From: Flammeovirgaceae bacterium UBA2338
Lineage (GTDB): Bacteria > Bacteroidota > Bacteroidia > Cytophagales > Cyclobacteriaceae
DNA length: 64,000 bases
Assembly (NCBI GenBank): GCA_002344795.1
Contig: DDUM01000001.1
Location: forward strand, 61,282-125,281
Direction: 5' to 3'
The first letter of the stretch is position 1, and each line of letters opens with the position of its first letter. This document shows, one piece after another, positions 51,485-60,804 of the stretch. The position numbers were made by a program, and so were the translations under genes. The notes beneath the pieces are model-generated. The model was not told where the DNA came from. It worked only from the letters and a program-made list of their open reading frames with translations, and made no database searches.

Positions 51485-52641
51485 GCTGCTTTTGCTACAT
51501 CTTTAGAATCCATATTCATTTGTTGCCATTGCTCATCCCGCTCTCCTCTGCTTACACTTAATATTATTCCAACAGACAGTCCTGTAAAAATCATTGCTGT
51601 ACCTCCCATGCTTATCAATGGTAATGGCTGTCCTGTAATGGGTCCCAACCCAACTACCACACCCATGTTCACCATCGCCTGACACACCAGATCAAAGCTG
51701 AGCCCTGCTGAAAGCAATCCACCAAAAGCACGTTCACTGTTATACGCGGCCTTCATACCTCTATGCAGAAGAATCAGATACAACCCTAACAGCACCACCC
51801 CTCCAATCATACCATACTCTTCAATGAGAATTGCATATATAAAATCCGAATAGGGGTGTGGGAGAATATTGCGTTGATCACTATTTCCGGGTCCTTTACC
51901 CGCGATACCTCCCGTTGCCACTGCAATGCGCGCATGCTTTGCCTGAAAAGGAAGCTCAGTGCCATTTATAAAACTGGTAATCCTGTTCTTGGCTGTTTCC
52001 CCTCTTACTCCAAATTTGAATGCAACAGACCCTGCTAATGCGCCCACCAAGACCAACATGGCCAAATACTTTACAGGTACACGTCCAATGAACATGACCA
52101 ACATACAGGTGGCAAACAATAAGGCAGCAGTAGACAGGTTCGTTAATGCAATCAAACCACAGATAACACCACACCAGATCAACATTGGAATAAGTGAATC
52201 TTTTATATCATCAATATTTTGTTGTTTCTTAGAAAGCATACTTGCCAGGTTGATAATTAAGGCAAGGCTTGCAAAATCAGAAGGCTGAAATGAAGTGTTA
52301 ATTATTGGGAGTGTAATCCAACGTGCTGCATCATTGATGGTAGTTCCATTCGTAAATGTATATATCAACAAGGGTACACTCACCCACAAAGCCAATCTGG
52401 AAATCTTCGAATAGTATCGGTAATCAATTTTATGAGCAACCCACATAGCACCCAATCCAAGAAACACCATGAAGGTGTGCTTTATCAGATACATTTCAGG
52501 GCTCATCGTTCGCTTATACGCCAACGTTCCAATTGAACTGTACACAACAAGGATACTGATGACAGATAGCGCAAATACAACAGCCCATATCACCGGATCT
52601 CCCTGCAAATTTTTATCAGCCCATTCTTTTACCTTATTCAT
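51481..52641 (-). CDS. ftsW: Lipid II polymerase FtsW
   Basis: A SEDS-family glycosyltransferase for septal peptidoglycan, which works with the class B PBP at 56681. The 386 residues have about ten transmembrane helices and conserved SEDS residues: FQPSDFASLALIINLA (helix 4 loop), KRxxSFxN-type region (NRITSFINGTELPFQ), GKGPGNSDQRNILPHPYSDFIYA (in part: PHPYSDFIYAILIEEYG) and the end TGQPLPLISMGGTAMIF. RodA is the alternative, but the dcw position favours FtsW. It overlaps murD and murG by four bases each. Confidence 0.94.
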   Translation of the reverse strand: MNKVKEWADKNLQGDPVIWAVVFALSVISILVVYSSIGTLAYKRTMSPEMYLIKHTFMVFLGLGAMWVAHKIDYRYYSKISRLALWVSVPLLIYTFTNGTTINDAARWITLPIINTSFQPSDFASLALIINLASMLSKKQQNIDDIKDSLIPMLIWCGVICGLIALTNLSTAALLFATCMLVMFIGRVPVKYLAMLVLVGALAGSVAFKFGVRGETAKNRITSFINGTELPFQAKHARIAVATGGIAGKGPGNSDQRNILPHPYSDFIYAILIEEYGMIGGVVLLGLYLILLHRGMKAAYNSERAFGGLLSAGLSFDLVCQAMVNMGVVVGLGPITGQPLPLISMGGTAMIFTGLSVGIILSVSRGERDEQWQQMNMDSKDVAKAA

Positions 52642-53999
52642 GACGCAATGGTTTCTGTTTCCTCTTTTAATTCTAGCACCGCTTCTCTAAACTGATCTCC
52701 CCTATCGATATAATTTTTAAATAAGTCAAAGCTTGCACAGGCAGGCGATAGCAACACCACATCTCCTTCATCCGCATTTTTTAACGCCATCCTTACCAAC
52801 TCTTTTACACTTTGTGTTTCCAAAATGGTAGGCACAATTCCTGAGAAATAATCTTTTAACTTATTATTATCAACACCCAAACAAATCAAAGCTTTGACTT
52901 TTTCCTTTACCTGCTCCCTGATCAGATCGTAATCATTTCCTTTGTCCACTCCACCAGCTATCCAAATCAATGAATTTGAATAACTTCCCAATGCATAAAT
53001 CACAGAGTCTACGTTGGTCGCTTTGGAATCATTGACGAACTCCACATTGTTAATTTTCGCCACTGATTCCAATCTGTGCGGTGCATTTTTAAATGTTTTT
53101 AGTCCTCGCTTAATCAGCGCTACATCAATTCCTACAAAGCATGCAGCTGAAACTGCAGCCATGGTATTGATCAAATTATGTGGCCCTTTAAGCGTAGTCT
53201 CCTCTTGTTTTAATGAGAAAGAAGTTCTACCTATTCTAAAATTCATTTCCACACCATCGAAGTAAGCTTGTGAAACTTTATCGCCCTTTAGGGAAACTGT
53301 ATTGAGCGTTGGTGTGAGCTGTCTGGACGACACTTCTTTTTTCAGAACCGGATCCTCCTTATAATAAATGAATTGATCGTTAGGCTCCATATTAGCCAGC
53401 AACCTGAACTTCGAATCGATATACAGTTCAAACTTATAGTCGTAGCGATCAAGGTGATCTGGTGTAATGTTGAGCAACACTGCTATATCCGGTTTGAATG
53501 TGGTGGTTCCATCCAACTGGTAACTGCTCACCTCAATTACATACCAATCATAATCATTAGTGGCCAATTTTCGTGCAAGGCTCTCTCCAACATTTCCTGC
53601 AAGAGCTACATTCAATCCCGCATTTTTCAGCAAGTGATAGGTAAGTAAGGTTGTCGTTGTTTTGCCATTTGTACCTGAAATAGCGATCACCTTACCTTTT
53701 AGGAAACGAAATCCAAACTCAATTTCATCAATAATTTCAATTCCTTTTTTCTTTATCTGTTGGATTACATCCTCTTTGTCAGGTACACCTGGGCTTTTAA
53801 TAACCAGGTCTGCATTTAAAATTCTATCGAGTGAATGAACACCTTCTTCAAATTCGATGTCGGCCGCCTTCATTTCTGCCTTAAAGCGCTCTCTTATGTT
53901 GACATTTTCAGACAGAAACACATCATATCCCCTGGCCTTTGCCAACAAGGCAGCGCCTGTTCCACTCTCTCCTGCTCCTATGATTACAATTCTATCCAT
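52638..53999 (-). CDS. murD: UDP-N-acetylmuramoylalanine-D-glutamate ligase
   Basis: MurD adds D-glutamate to UDP-MurNAc-L-Ala. The protein has about 453 residues. Visible motifs are MDRIVIIGAGESGTGAALLA, AISGTNGKTTTTLLTYHLL, NITPDHLDRYDYKFELYIDSK (in part) and NDSKATNVDSVIYAL. The frame stays open to 54056. I use the ATG at 53999 because it begins the Rossmann strand and overlaps the mraY stop by one base (TAATG). Confidence 0.94.
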   Translation of the reverse strand: MDRIVIIGAGESGTGAALLAKARGYDVFLSENVNIRERFKAEMKAADIEFEEGVHSLDRILNADLVIKSPGVPDKEDVIQQIKKKGIEIIDEIEFGFRFLKGKVIAISGTNGKTTTTLLTYHLLKNAGLNVALAGNVGESLARKLATNDYDWYVIEVSSYQLDGTTTFKPDIAVLLNITPDHLDRYDYKFELYIDSKFRLLANMEPNDQFIYYKEDPVLKKEVSSRQLTPTLNTVSLKGDKVSQAYFDGVEMNFRIGRTSFSLKQEETTLKGPHNLINTMAAVSAACFVGIDVALIKRGLKTFKNAPHRLESVAKINNVEFVNDSKATNVDSVIYALGSYSNSLIWIAGGVDKGNDYDLIREQVKEKVKALICLGVDNNKLKDYFSGIVPTILETQSVKELVRMALKNADEGDVVLLSPACASFDLFKNYIDRGDQFREAVLELKEETETIAS

Positions 54000-55216
54000 T
54001 ATCTCAATTTCAATGTTGCCAGGCTTAGAATAGCCAATAAAATTCCTACAATCCAAAATCGCGTTACAATCTTAGATTCATGTATTCCCACCTTTTGGTA
54101 GTGATGATGAAGTGGTGCCATCAAGAATATTCTTCTCCCTTCACCATATTTATTTTTTGTGTATTTAAAATAGCCTACTTGTAGTATGACCGAAATGTTT
54201 TCAATGATGAAAATTCCACACAACACCGGGATCATAATTTCTTTGCGAACGGCCAATGCCAACACTGCGATGATACCTCCCATTGCAAGGCTACCTGTAT
54301 CTCCCATAAACACCTGTGCCGGATAAGCATTGTACCAAAGGAAACCCAAACAAGCTCCAACAAATGCAGTACAGAAAATCACCAACTCCCCAAGGTTAGG
54401 GATGTACATTATACTCAGGTAATTACTAAAGTCGACACGACCGGAGAGGTAAGCAAAAATTGCCAGTGTCAAACCAATAATGGCTGAGGTGCCCGCAGCC
54501 AGGCCGTCAATACCATCCGTAATATTGGCGCCATTGGAAATGGTTGTAACTACCAACACCACCATCAACACATAAATTATCCATGTGAAGTCCTTGGGTA
54601 TAAATGGAATGATATTAGAATAATCCAATTCGTTGTTCTTAAAAAATGGTACTGTTGTTTTTGTAGACTTTACATCTTCATAAGGACTTACAGACATCTC
54701 ATCAGAGATCACAGCCACCTCTTGTGTTGGCTTTTGTTGTCTTATTACTACATCTTTATTGAAATACAGTACTAGCCCCACTACCAAACCCAGGCCTACT
54801 TGTCCAATGATTTTAAACCTTCCCGCTAAACCCTCTTTGTCCTTCTTGAAAACCTTGATATAATCATCCAGTAAACCAATAAGTCCCAACCAAACGGTGG
54901 TAATGAGCAAGAGGATAACATAAATATTATCTATGCGCGCAAAAAGAAGCGTAGGGATAAGTATTGCACCAATAATAATAAGACCACCCATTGTTGGGGT
55001 ACCCTTCTTATTCATTTGTCCATCTAGTCCTAAATCGCGGATATCTTCCCCAACCTGTTTTTTTCTTAAAAAATTAATTAAGACATTACCGAATGTAATC
55101 GTAATCACTAATGATACTACCGCTGCTGCACCTGCACGGAAGGAAATGTACTGAAACACACCTGCTCCCATGAGATCGTAATGCTTATCCAAATAGTCAA
55201 ATAAGTAATATAGCAT
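53999..55216 (-). CDS. mraY: Phospho-MurNAc-pentapeptide transferase
   Basis: MraY transfers phospho-MurNAc-pentapeptide to undecaprenyl phosphate, making lipid I. The 405-residue protein has ten transmembrane helices with MNKKGTPTMGGLIII, the aspartate motif GLLDDYIKVFKKD, NITDGIDGLAAGTS, and the C-terminal FLMAPLHHHYQKVG histidines. It is longer than the E. coli enzyme (360) because of a loop insert at about residues 170-210. The murE stop precedes it by one base. Confidence 0.95.
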   Translation of the reverse strand: MLYYLFDYLDKHYDLMGAGVFQYISFRAGAAAVVSLVITITFGNVLINFLRKKQVGEDIRDLGLDGQMNKKGTPTMGGLIIIGAILIPTLLFARIDNIYVILLLITTVWLGLIGLLDDYIKVFKKDKEGLAGRFKIIGQVGLGLVVGLVLYFNKDVVIRQQKPTQEVAVISDEMSVSPYEDVKSTKTTVPFFKNNELDYSNIIPFIPKDFTWIIYVLMVVLVVTTISNGANITDGIDGLAAGTSAIIGLTLAIFAYLSGRVDFSNYLSIMYIPNLGELVIFCTAFVGACLGFLWYNAYPAQVFMGDTGSLAMGGIIAVLALAVRKEIMIPVLCGIFIIENISVILQVGYFKYTKNKYGEGRRIFLMAPLHHHYQKVGIHESKIVTRFWIVGILLAILSLATLKLR

Positions 55217-55217
55217 C

Positions 55218-56681
55218 TTAATTACTGAACATTTTTAACATCCTTTCCAATACTTCTTTATCATCAAATGGGTACTTCACTCCCTTAATCTCCTGATAAG
55301 TTTCATGACCTTTACCAGCCACCAAAATGATGTCTTTTTCTTTTGCCATCATACAAGCCGTTTTAATAGCTTCCTCCCTGTCCACGATAACCAATGTTTT
55401 TTTTGCATCCGTCACGCCAACACCCTTCTGCATATCCTTAATAATTTCCATTGGGTCTTCATTTCTAGGGTTGTCCGAAGTGAAGATGGCTTTGTTGCTA
55501 TACTTGCAGGCAATGGCAGCCATCAAAGGCCTTTTCATTTTATCCCTGTCTCCACCACACCCCACAATAGAAATTACCTGCTCCTGCCCTGTTCTAAATT
55601 GGGTTATGGTTTCCAATACATTCTTTAGTGCATCAGGTGTATGTGAGTAATCCACAATAGCCGTGAATTTTGATCCGGGAAGAATCAATTCAAATCTTCC
55701 GGCAGCTCCCGATAGGGCGGAAAGTTTCATCAAAACTGTTTCTGGATCCTCGCCCAACAAAACGGCTGTTGCATAAACGGAAAGCAGATTGTAGGCATTG
55801 AAATCCCCTATCAGCTTAAACCAAACATTTCTATTCTCAATTTCTAACTCAAGCCCTTCCAGTGAATTCGTCATCACCTTCGCTTTGAAGTCAGCCATCT
55901 TTTTCAATGCATAAGTTCTTTTGGAAGCTTTGGTGTTTTGTAACATCACCATTCCTCTTTTGTCATCCAGATTGACCAATGCAAATGCATCTGATGGCAA
56001 CTCATCAAAGAACCCTTTCTTCGCACGGATATAACTTTCGAACGTTCTATGGTAGTCGAGATGGTCGTGAGAGATATTTGTAAATACACCTCCTGCAAAA
56101 GTGAGGCCCTCTACTCTGCCTTGCACAACAGCATGCGAACTCACCTCCATAAAACAATGCGTACACCCTGCCTCCAGCATCTTCACAAGCAATTCATTGA
56201 TTTGAATGGGATCAGGAGTAGTATGGGTGGCAACAATAACTTCGTTATTCACTTTGTTTTCCACAGTAGACAAAAGCCCTGTAGAGTACTCCATGGAAGT
56301 GAATAGTTTATACAGTAGAGTGACTACAGTGGTCTTTCCATTGGTACCTGTTACCCCAACTAGTTTTAATTTGGCTGAAGGGTTTCCATAGAAGTTTGCT
56401 GCGATTGTTCCTAATGCTTTGGCACTATCCTTAACGGTAACATAAGTAATGTTTTCAGAAAGCGCTTCTGGAAGCTTTTCACAAACTATTGCAACAGCTC
56501 CCTTTTGAATAGCTGCTTTAATAAACTCATGCCCATCTGATTGGATGCCTTTTACCGCTACAAAAAGAAATGCATCTTTCACCTTTCGGGAATCAAAAGC
56601 TATTCCCTTCAATGAAATACTCATATCTCCCGATGCAGAGGTGATATTGACTTTGTACAATATGTCTTTTAATTCGTGCAT
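55218..56681 (-). CDS. murE: UDP-MurNAc-tripeptide synthetase (meso-DAP type)
   Basis: MurE adds the third amino acid of the peptidoglycan stem. It has about 487 residues: an N-terminal substrate domain, P-loop GVTGTNGKTTVVTLLYKLF, a carbamylated-lysine region (RAKKGFFDELP), and the C-terminal DNPRNEDP motif that marks meso-diaminopimelate enzymes rather than lysine ones. I place the start at ATG 56681, which overlaps the ftsI stop by one base (TGATG); a TTG one codon earlier is also possible. Confidence 0.95.
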   Translation of the reverse strand: MHELKDILYKVNITSASGDMSISLKGIAFDSRKVKDAFLFVAVKGIQSDGHEFIKAAIQKGAVAIVCEKLPEALSENITYVTVKDSAKALGTIAANFYGNPSAKLKLVGVTGTNGKTTVVTLLYKLFTSMEYSTGLLSTVENKVNNEVIVATHTTPDPIQINELLVKMLEAGCTHCFMEVSSHAVVQGRVEGLTFAGGVFTNISHDHLDYHRTFESYIRAKKGFFDELPSDAFALVNLDDKRGMVMLQNTKASKRTYALKKMADFKAKVMTNSLEGLELEIENRNVWFKLIGDFNAYNLLSVYATAVLLGEDPETVLMKLSALSGAAGRFELILPGSKFTAIVDYSHTPDALKNVLETITQFRTGQEQVISIVGCGGDRDKMKRPLMAAIACKYSNKAIFTSDNPRNEDPMEIIKDMQKGVGVTDAKKTLVIVDREEAIKTACMMAKEKDIILVAGKGHETYQEIKGVKYPFDDKEVLERMLKMFSN

Positions 56682-58768
56682 CAACTCAGACTAATATGTA
56701 TTGTTTTTCCTTTACTTACTTTCGATCCCGGTGTCAAGGATTGATTCACCACCCTTCCCTTACCATTGTATTCAACATGCAGTCCTGATTGCTCCAACAA
56801 GAAAATGGCATCTCTAAAAGTCATACCCTTTACGTTAGGCACCTGATCTTTGGCGGGTGTATTCTTATCCCACAACACTGAATTTCCATTTCTCACTGCC
56901 CTAATCCAGTCTTCATCTGTTTTGGTATGATTCGACACACCCAATTCATTACATAACATGGTCAATTCATCTTGCTTACCTGCTTGTATAACCGGGAACA
57001 CACCATATTCCAATACCTTTTTCTTCTCCATTGCCATGTGAAGATTAATGTCTCTCGAGTATATATTGTCGGCAATTTCCTTAAAGACCGGACCCGCCAC
57101 GTTGTTGCCGTATTGCCTCCACCCTTTTGGATTTTTGATCAACACAATAGCGGTATATTTGGGATCATGTGCTGGAAAGTACCCAACAAATGAAGTAATG
57201 TATTTCTTAGTGTACCTTCCGTTCTCAAGAATTTGAGCTGTTCCTGTTTTTCCTGCAATTTTATAATGAGCATTCTTCAGGTTACTGGCTGTCCCCTCTT
57301 CTACCACACCCTCCAACAACATGCGTAGTTTGTTCAATGTGCTGCTGGAGCAAATTCTACTGTTCAGAGTTTCCGTTTCAAACTCTTTCTTCACCTGGTC
57401 TGCTTTTGAAATCGCTGTTACAAAAATGGGTTTGATCATTTTCCCATTATTTGCAATGGCATTGTACAAGGTCAGTGTGTGTAATGGGGTAACCTCAAAT
57501 CCATATCCATAAGCCATCCAAGGCAAAGTGATACCACTCCATCCTTTAGAGCCTGGGCGAAATATTTTTGGATAACCTTCTCCTTTTATCTGAAGACCAA
57601 GTGGTTTTGACAGCTTGAGTTCATCCACTAAATCAACAAACTTATCTGGCTTCAAACCAAAATTATTGTCCAGCAATTTGGCCATGGCCACGTTGGAAGA
57701 AAGTACAAACGCATCACGAATCGTTAACTTTCCATAGCCGCCATCGTGATGATCCTTTACTGTGTTTTTATAAAAAGTCAGCTCTCCATTACCGGTGTCA
57801 ATACTATCCGTCAGTTTGATATTGGACTCTTCCAAAAGCGCCATCATCGTTACCAACTTGAAGGTAGAGCCAGGCTCAAAAAGCCCGCCAACGGCATGGT
57901 TAAATATTTCGTTATAACTATTCCCTTGCCGGGTGAGGTTGGAGATTGCCTTAATGTGTCCGGTACTTACCTCCATCACGACTACGGTTCCGGCATCGGC
58001 CTCATGATGCTCCATCGCCCGATGCAAAGAAGTTTCTGCTACGTCCTGAAGGTTGATGTCTATCGTAGTTTGGATATCCAATCCATCTTTGGACTTGATG
58101 TTGTTGACATCATATACCGGCTTCCAGGTACTTCCTGCTATTTTCTGAAATAAAGCCTCGCCATCCTGGCCGCCCAATGCTTCATTAAAACTGTATTCCA
58201 ATCCTGCCCCTTTTCCATTTTCATTGACGAAACCAACCGTTCTGCGGCTAAGGTTGGAGAAGGGACGGTAGCGAACATCGATTTTTTCGAAAATAACGCC
58301 ACCCCCATAGCGTCCATTTCTGAAAATGGGCCACTCTGACATTATCTTTTTAGTTTGGTAATTGATTTGTTTTCGGTTGAGCACTATATACTGTCGATTG
58401 GCTGCCCTTGCATCCTGAATCATTCTCTTGTATTCGGTAGCAGATTTATCTTTATAGTATCTTGCCAGAAGCATCGACAAAGAATCTATCCCGCTTTTAA
58501 ATATTTTGTCTTTCGCCAGCCTTGGATCAAAAGCCACTTTATAAAAAGGCAAGTCAGTTGCCAGTAAGCTTCCGTTATCGGAATAGATATTTCCGCGCGT
58601 TGCCTTTATTTTTTTGTAGTCGAAAGTTATTTGTTCACTGAGTTTAGTCCATTCCTCTCCTTCTACAAATTGAATGTGAGATATCTTCACTATTACAGCA
58701 ATACCAAAGAGCATCACAAAAAGAAATGCTATTCGTACACGTATTAATATGGATCTCTTAATATTCAC
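56681..58768 (-). CDS. ftsI: Septal peptidoglycan transpeptidase (PBP3/FtsI) with PASTA domain
   Basis: The division-specific class B penicillin-binding protein. The 695 residues have an N-terminal membrane helix (IAFLFVMLFGIAVIVKI) and a dimerisation domain with KIKATRGNIYSDNGSLLATD (in part). The transpeptidase domain has the nucleophile motif STFK at 301-304, the SSN triad (LSSNVAMAKL) and the KTGTAQ box. A PASTA domain (PNVKGMTFRDAIFLLEQSGL) closes the C-terminus. It overlaps ftsL by 11 bases. Confidence 0.94.
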   Translation of the reverse strand: MNIKRSILIRVRIAFLFVMLFGIAVIVKISHIQFVEGEEWTKLSEQITFDYKKIKATRGNIYSDNGSLLATDLPFYKVAFDPRLAKDKIFKSGIDSLSMLLARYYKDKSATEYKRMIQDARAANRQYIVLNRKQINYQTKKIMSEWPIFRNGRYGGGVIFEKIDVRYRPFSNLSRRTVGFVNENGKGAGLEYSFNEALGGQDGEALFQKIAGSTWKPVYDVNNIKSKDGLDIQTTIDINLQDVAETSLHRAMEHHEADAGTVVVMEVSTGHIKAISNLTRQGNSYNEIFNHAVGGLFEPGSTFKLVTMMALLEESNIKLTDSIDTGNGELTFYKNTVKDHHDGGYGKLTIRDAFVLSSNVAMAKLLDNNFGLKPDKFVDLVDELKLSKPLGLQIKGEGYPKIFRPGSKGWSGITLPWMAYGYGFEVTPLHTLTLYNAIANNGKMIKPIFVTAISKADQVKKEFETETLNSRICSSSTLNKLRMLLEGVVEEGTASNLKNAHYKIAGKTGTAQILENGRYTKKYITSFVGYFPAHDPKYTAIVLIKNPKGWRQYGNNVAGPVFKEIADNIYSRDINLHMAMEKKKVLEYGVFPVIQAGKQDELTMLCNELGVSNHTKTDEDWIRAVRNGNSVLWDKNTPAKDQVPNVKGMTFRDAIFLLEQSGLHVEYNGKGRVVNQSLTPGSKVSKGKTIHISLS

Positions 58769-59141
58769 CTTCTTTTACAACTATTTTATAGGGTGGTTTA
58801 ATACTTTCTTTTAATCCCAATGATTTTACTCTACGCGCTACCTCTGATTGTTTGCTGGCAAACATCAGGTCTGCTTTCAATGTGGTGTAGTCAGCTCGTA
58901 TGTCTTCTACTTCTGTATGTAAATTGTTTATTTTCCTTATTGTCTTTTCAGAATAGTGTGTGTTACCGATATAGATCAAACTCAGCATAAGCACAAACAG
59001 AATTTTAGGAAGGTACTTTACAGGAAACCCTTCTTCAAAATAGGTTTCCAGTTTTATATGCCTCTCTAATCCGGAAAAAATACTACTTCCCGTTCCTTTG
59101 TTTTTTTCTCTTTGGCCTATCCTAAACTTGTTCTCACTCAT
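58758..59141 (-). CDS. ftsL: FtsL-like cell division protein
   Basis: A 127-residue bitopic protein located between rsmH and ftsI, the normal site of ftsL. It has a basic cytoplasmic N-terminus, one transmembrane helix at about residues 44-62 (YLPKILFVLMLSLIYIG) and a helical periplasmic region likely to form a coiled coil (IRKINNLHTEVEDIRADYTT). Sequence conservation in FtsL is low, so the call depends on position and topology. In other species it pairs with FtsB and FtsQ. Confidence 0.75.
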   Translation of the reverse strand: MSENKFRIGQREKNKGTGSSIFSGLERHIKLETYFEEGFPVKYLPKILFVLMLSLIYIGNTHYSEKTIRKINNLHTEVEDIRADYTTLKADLMFASKQSEVARRVKSLGLKESIKPPYKIVVKEGEY

Positions 59142-59143
59142 AT

Positions 59144-60055
59144 CTATAACTTTTCAGCTATTCTCAATTTTGCACTTCGCGCTCTGTTATTTTGTTCAAG
59201 CTCCTCCTCTCCTGCTGTAATTGGTTTTCTGTTTATGGCTGCAAATGGCCTGATTGGATTACCATAAAAATCTTTTTCCAATTCACCATAAACCTTTCCA
59301 GTGTTGATGTAATTTTTTACCATACGATCTTCTAACGAGTGGTAAGACATCACTACCAATCTGCCACCTGTCTCCATCACCTCCCCACATTGCATTAAAA
59401 AGGATTCCAGTGCCTCCATTTCTTTGTTCACTTCAATCCGCAATGCCTGAAATACCTGGGCATAATATTTAAAGTCCTTTCCACGGGGTGCAATTGGTTT
59501 TAGCACTTCCAGCAAATCAAAATTGCGTTCGAATTTTTTTTGCAATCTTGTTTGTACAATCACCCTTGCTGCCGTTTTTGCATTTCTCAGCTCACCATAC
59601 ATCCCAAAAATCTTATGCAATTGCTCTTCTGAGTATTCATTCAAAATATTGGCTGCGATGACTGGACCTTGTACATCCATTCGCATATCCAAAGGCCCAT
59701 CAAATCGCGTTGAAAATCCCCTGTCAGGGGAATCAATCTGATGTGATGAAATGCCGAGGTCAGCAAGAATACCATCCACTTTCGTGATCTGATTCAGCTT
59801 CAGGTACCTTTTCATGTACATGAAGTTGGCTTGACAAAATGTTAAAGAACGATGGTTGATTTTTTCTGCTTCCCGTTTCGCGTCCTCATCCTGATCAAAG
59901 GCAATCAACCGTCCGCCTTTGATCTTTTCCAAAATCTTCAAACTGTGTCCACCTCCTCCAAAGGTTACATCCACGTAAACTCCTTCAGGGTCGATGTTTA
60001 GAGCGGAAATACATTCACTGAGCATGACAGGCCGATGGTAGCTCGCCTCACTCAT
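59144..60055 (-). CDS. rsmH: 16S rRNA (cytosine(1402)-N(4))-methyltransferase
   Basis: RsmH (MraW) methylates C1402 of 16S rRNA. The 303-residue sequence has HRPVMLSECISALNI, the SAM motif VDVTFGGGGHSLKILE, GILADLGISSHQIDSPDRGFS, and the C-terminal VMSYHSLEDRMVKNYI. The ATG overlaps the mraZ stop by one base (TAATG). The next gene, ftsL, follows after two bases. Confidence 0.95.
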   Translation of the reverse strand: MSEASYHRPVMLSECISALNIDPEGVYVDVTFGGGGHSLKILEKIKGGRLIAFDQDEDAKREAEKINHRSLTFCQANFMYMKRYLKLNQITKVDGILADLGISSHQIDSPDRGFSTRFDGPLDMRMDVQGPVIAANILNEYSEEQLHKIFGMYGELRNAKTAARVIVQTRLQKKFERNFDLLEVLKPIAPRGKDFKYYAQVFQALRIEVNKEMEALESFLMQCGEVMETGGRLVVMSYHSLEDRMVKNYINTGKVYGELEKDFYGNPIRPFAAINRKPITAGEEELEQNNRARSAKLRIAEKL

Positions 60056-60498
60056 TATTCATCCAGGTATTTCTGCGCTAATTTTGACAACTCACCAGGA
60101 TCATGGATCATGTGCTTCTCATATTGTATAGGGTTCCATATCTCAACCTTGTTGCCCATACCCACCAGTATCGCTTCTTTATCGATCTGAGAATACCCAA
60201 GCATATTTTTCGGAATGAGAAATCGGCCGTTAGCATCTAACTCAACTGTGGCAGTACCTGAAAAAAAATTGCGTTGCAACTTTCTGTACTCTTCGTTGAA
60301 TTCGCTAAGACCGGAAATTTTTGAGAAGACTTTTTTGAACTCCACCATAGGATAGAGAATAAGACATGGCTCAAATCCTCTGCGAATCACCAGCTCGTTA
60401 CCAGAACTATCCGGCAACTGGCTTTTGATCCGGGCAGGCAGTACCAGCCTCCCTTTGGAATCAAGCTTGCTCTCATACTCACTAGTGAAGAAAGTCAT
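60055..60498 (-). CDS. mraZ: Transcriptional regulator MraZ
   Basis: MraZ is the first gene of the dcw cluster. In studied bacteria it binds repeated boxes in its own promoter region and represses the cluster. The 147 residues have two SpoVT/AbrB-like halves with the conserved SKLDSKGRLVLPARIK-type (here ESKLDSKGRLVLPARIKSQL) and LDANGRFLIPKNML DXXGR motifs. Four 10-base repeats lie 82-122 bases upstream and overlap the promoter (60563-60620), which strongly suggests autoregulation. Confidence 0.94.
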   Translation of the reverse strand: MTFFTSEYESKLDSKGRLVLPARIKSQLPDSSGNELVIRRGFEPCLILYPMVEFKKVFSKISGLSEFNEEYRKLQRNFFSGTATVELDANGRFLIPKNMLGYSQIDKEAILVGMGNKVEIWNPIQYEKHMIHDPGELSKLAQKYLDE

Positions 60499-60562
60499 GA
60501 CGTTTTTAGTGGTTGTCTTTTCTTTTTTCCATCCCTATGCGTTAGGGTTGGTTCTCCTAAAA

Positions 60563-60592
60563 CAAACATAGGTAGAAAAATAACATTTTCAA
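60563..60592 (-). promoter_or_regulatory. Promoter of the dcw cluster (mraZ)
   Basis: On the minus strand, TTG (60592-60590), a 19-base spacer, and TATGTTTG (60570-60563) match the Bacteroidota -33/-7 consensus (TTG, TANNTTTG). The -7 box ends 64 bases before the mraZ ATG. The -33 TTG lies inside one of the four repeats. Confidence 0.7.
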
Positions 60593-60620
60593 CCACTTTC
60601 TCCCACTTTATGACACTTTA
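60581..60620 (-). promoter_or_regulatory. Candidate MraZ operator, four 10-bp repeats
   Basis: Read on the minus strand this is four consecutive 10-base units: TAAAGTGTCA, TAAAGTGGGA, GAAAGTGGTT, GAAAATGTTA. The TGNNN core of each unit repeats every 10 bases. Known MraZ boxes are TGGGN units separated by five bases, the same period. The third and fourth units overlap the -33 element and the spacer of the mraZ promoter, a good position for repression. Confidence 0.7.
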
Positions 60621-60804
60621 TGGGCTCAATTGACATATAAACCCATTAATCAGGAACTATTTGGTAGGGTTAAACCAAGACCTAAAAGCTCTTTTCTTAA
60701 TAACTATTGATCTGATTATCAGTTATTTAAATATTGAAATAATCATCAAAAATCCCTTTTTCTCTGGGTAGAGAGGCGTAAGGAAGGAGAATAGAGGTAA
60801 ATCA

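Larger units (their letters stand above)
60499..60804. other. Gene-free interval upstream of mraZ
   Basis: These 306 bases lie between the TonB-receptor stop and mraZ. The 60563-60620 part holds the mraZ promoter and repeated boxes. The remainder (60621-60804) is AT-rich with no gene, and I see no strong terminator for the upstream receptor gene; a short TCTCT/AGAGA hairpin near 60761-60774 is too weak to claim. Confidence 0.6.

Noticed and set aside
57746..58153. Plus-strand open frame of 135 codons inside ftsI
   Set aside because: Antisense to a clear penicillin-binding protein with all catalytic motifs; no family features of its own.
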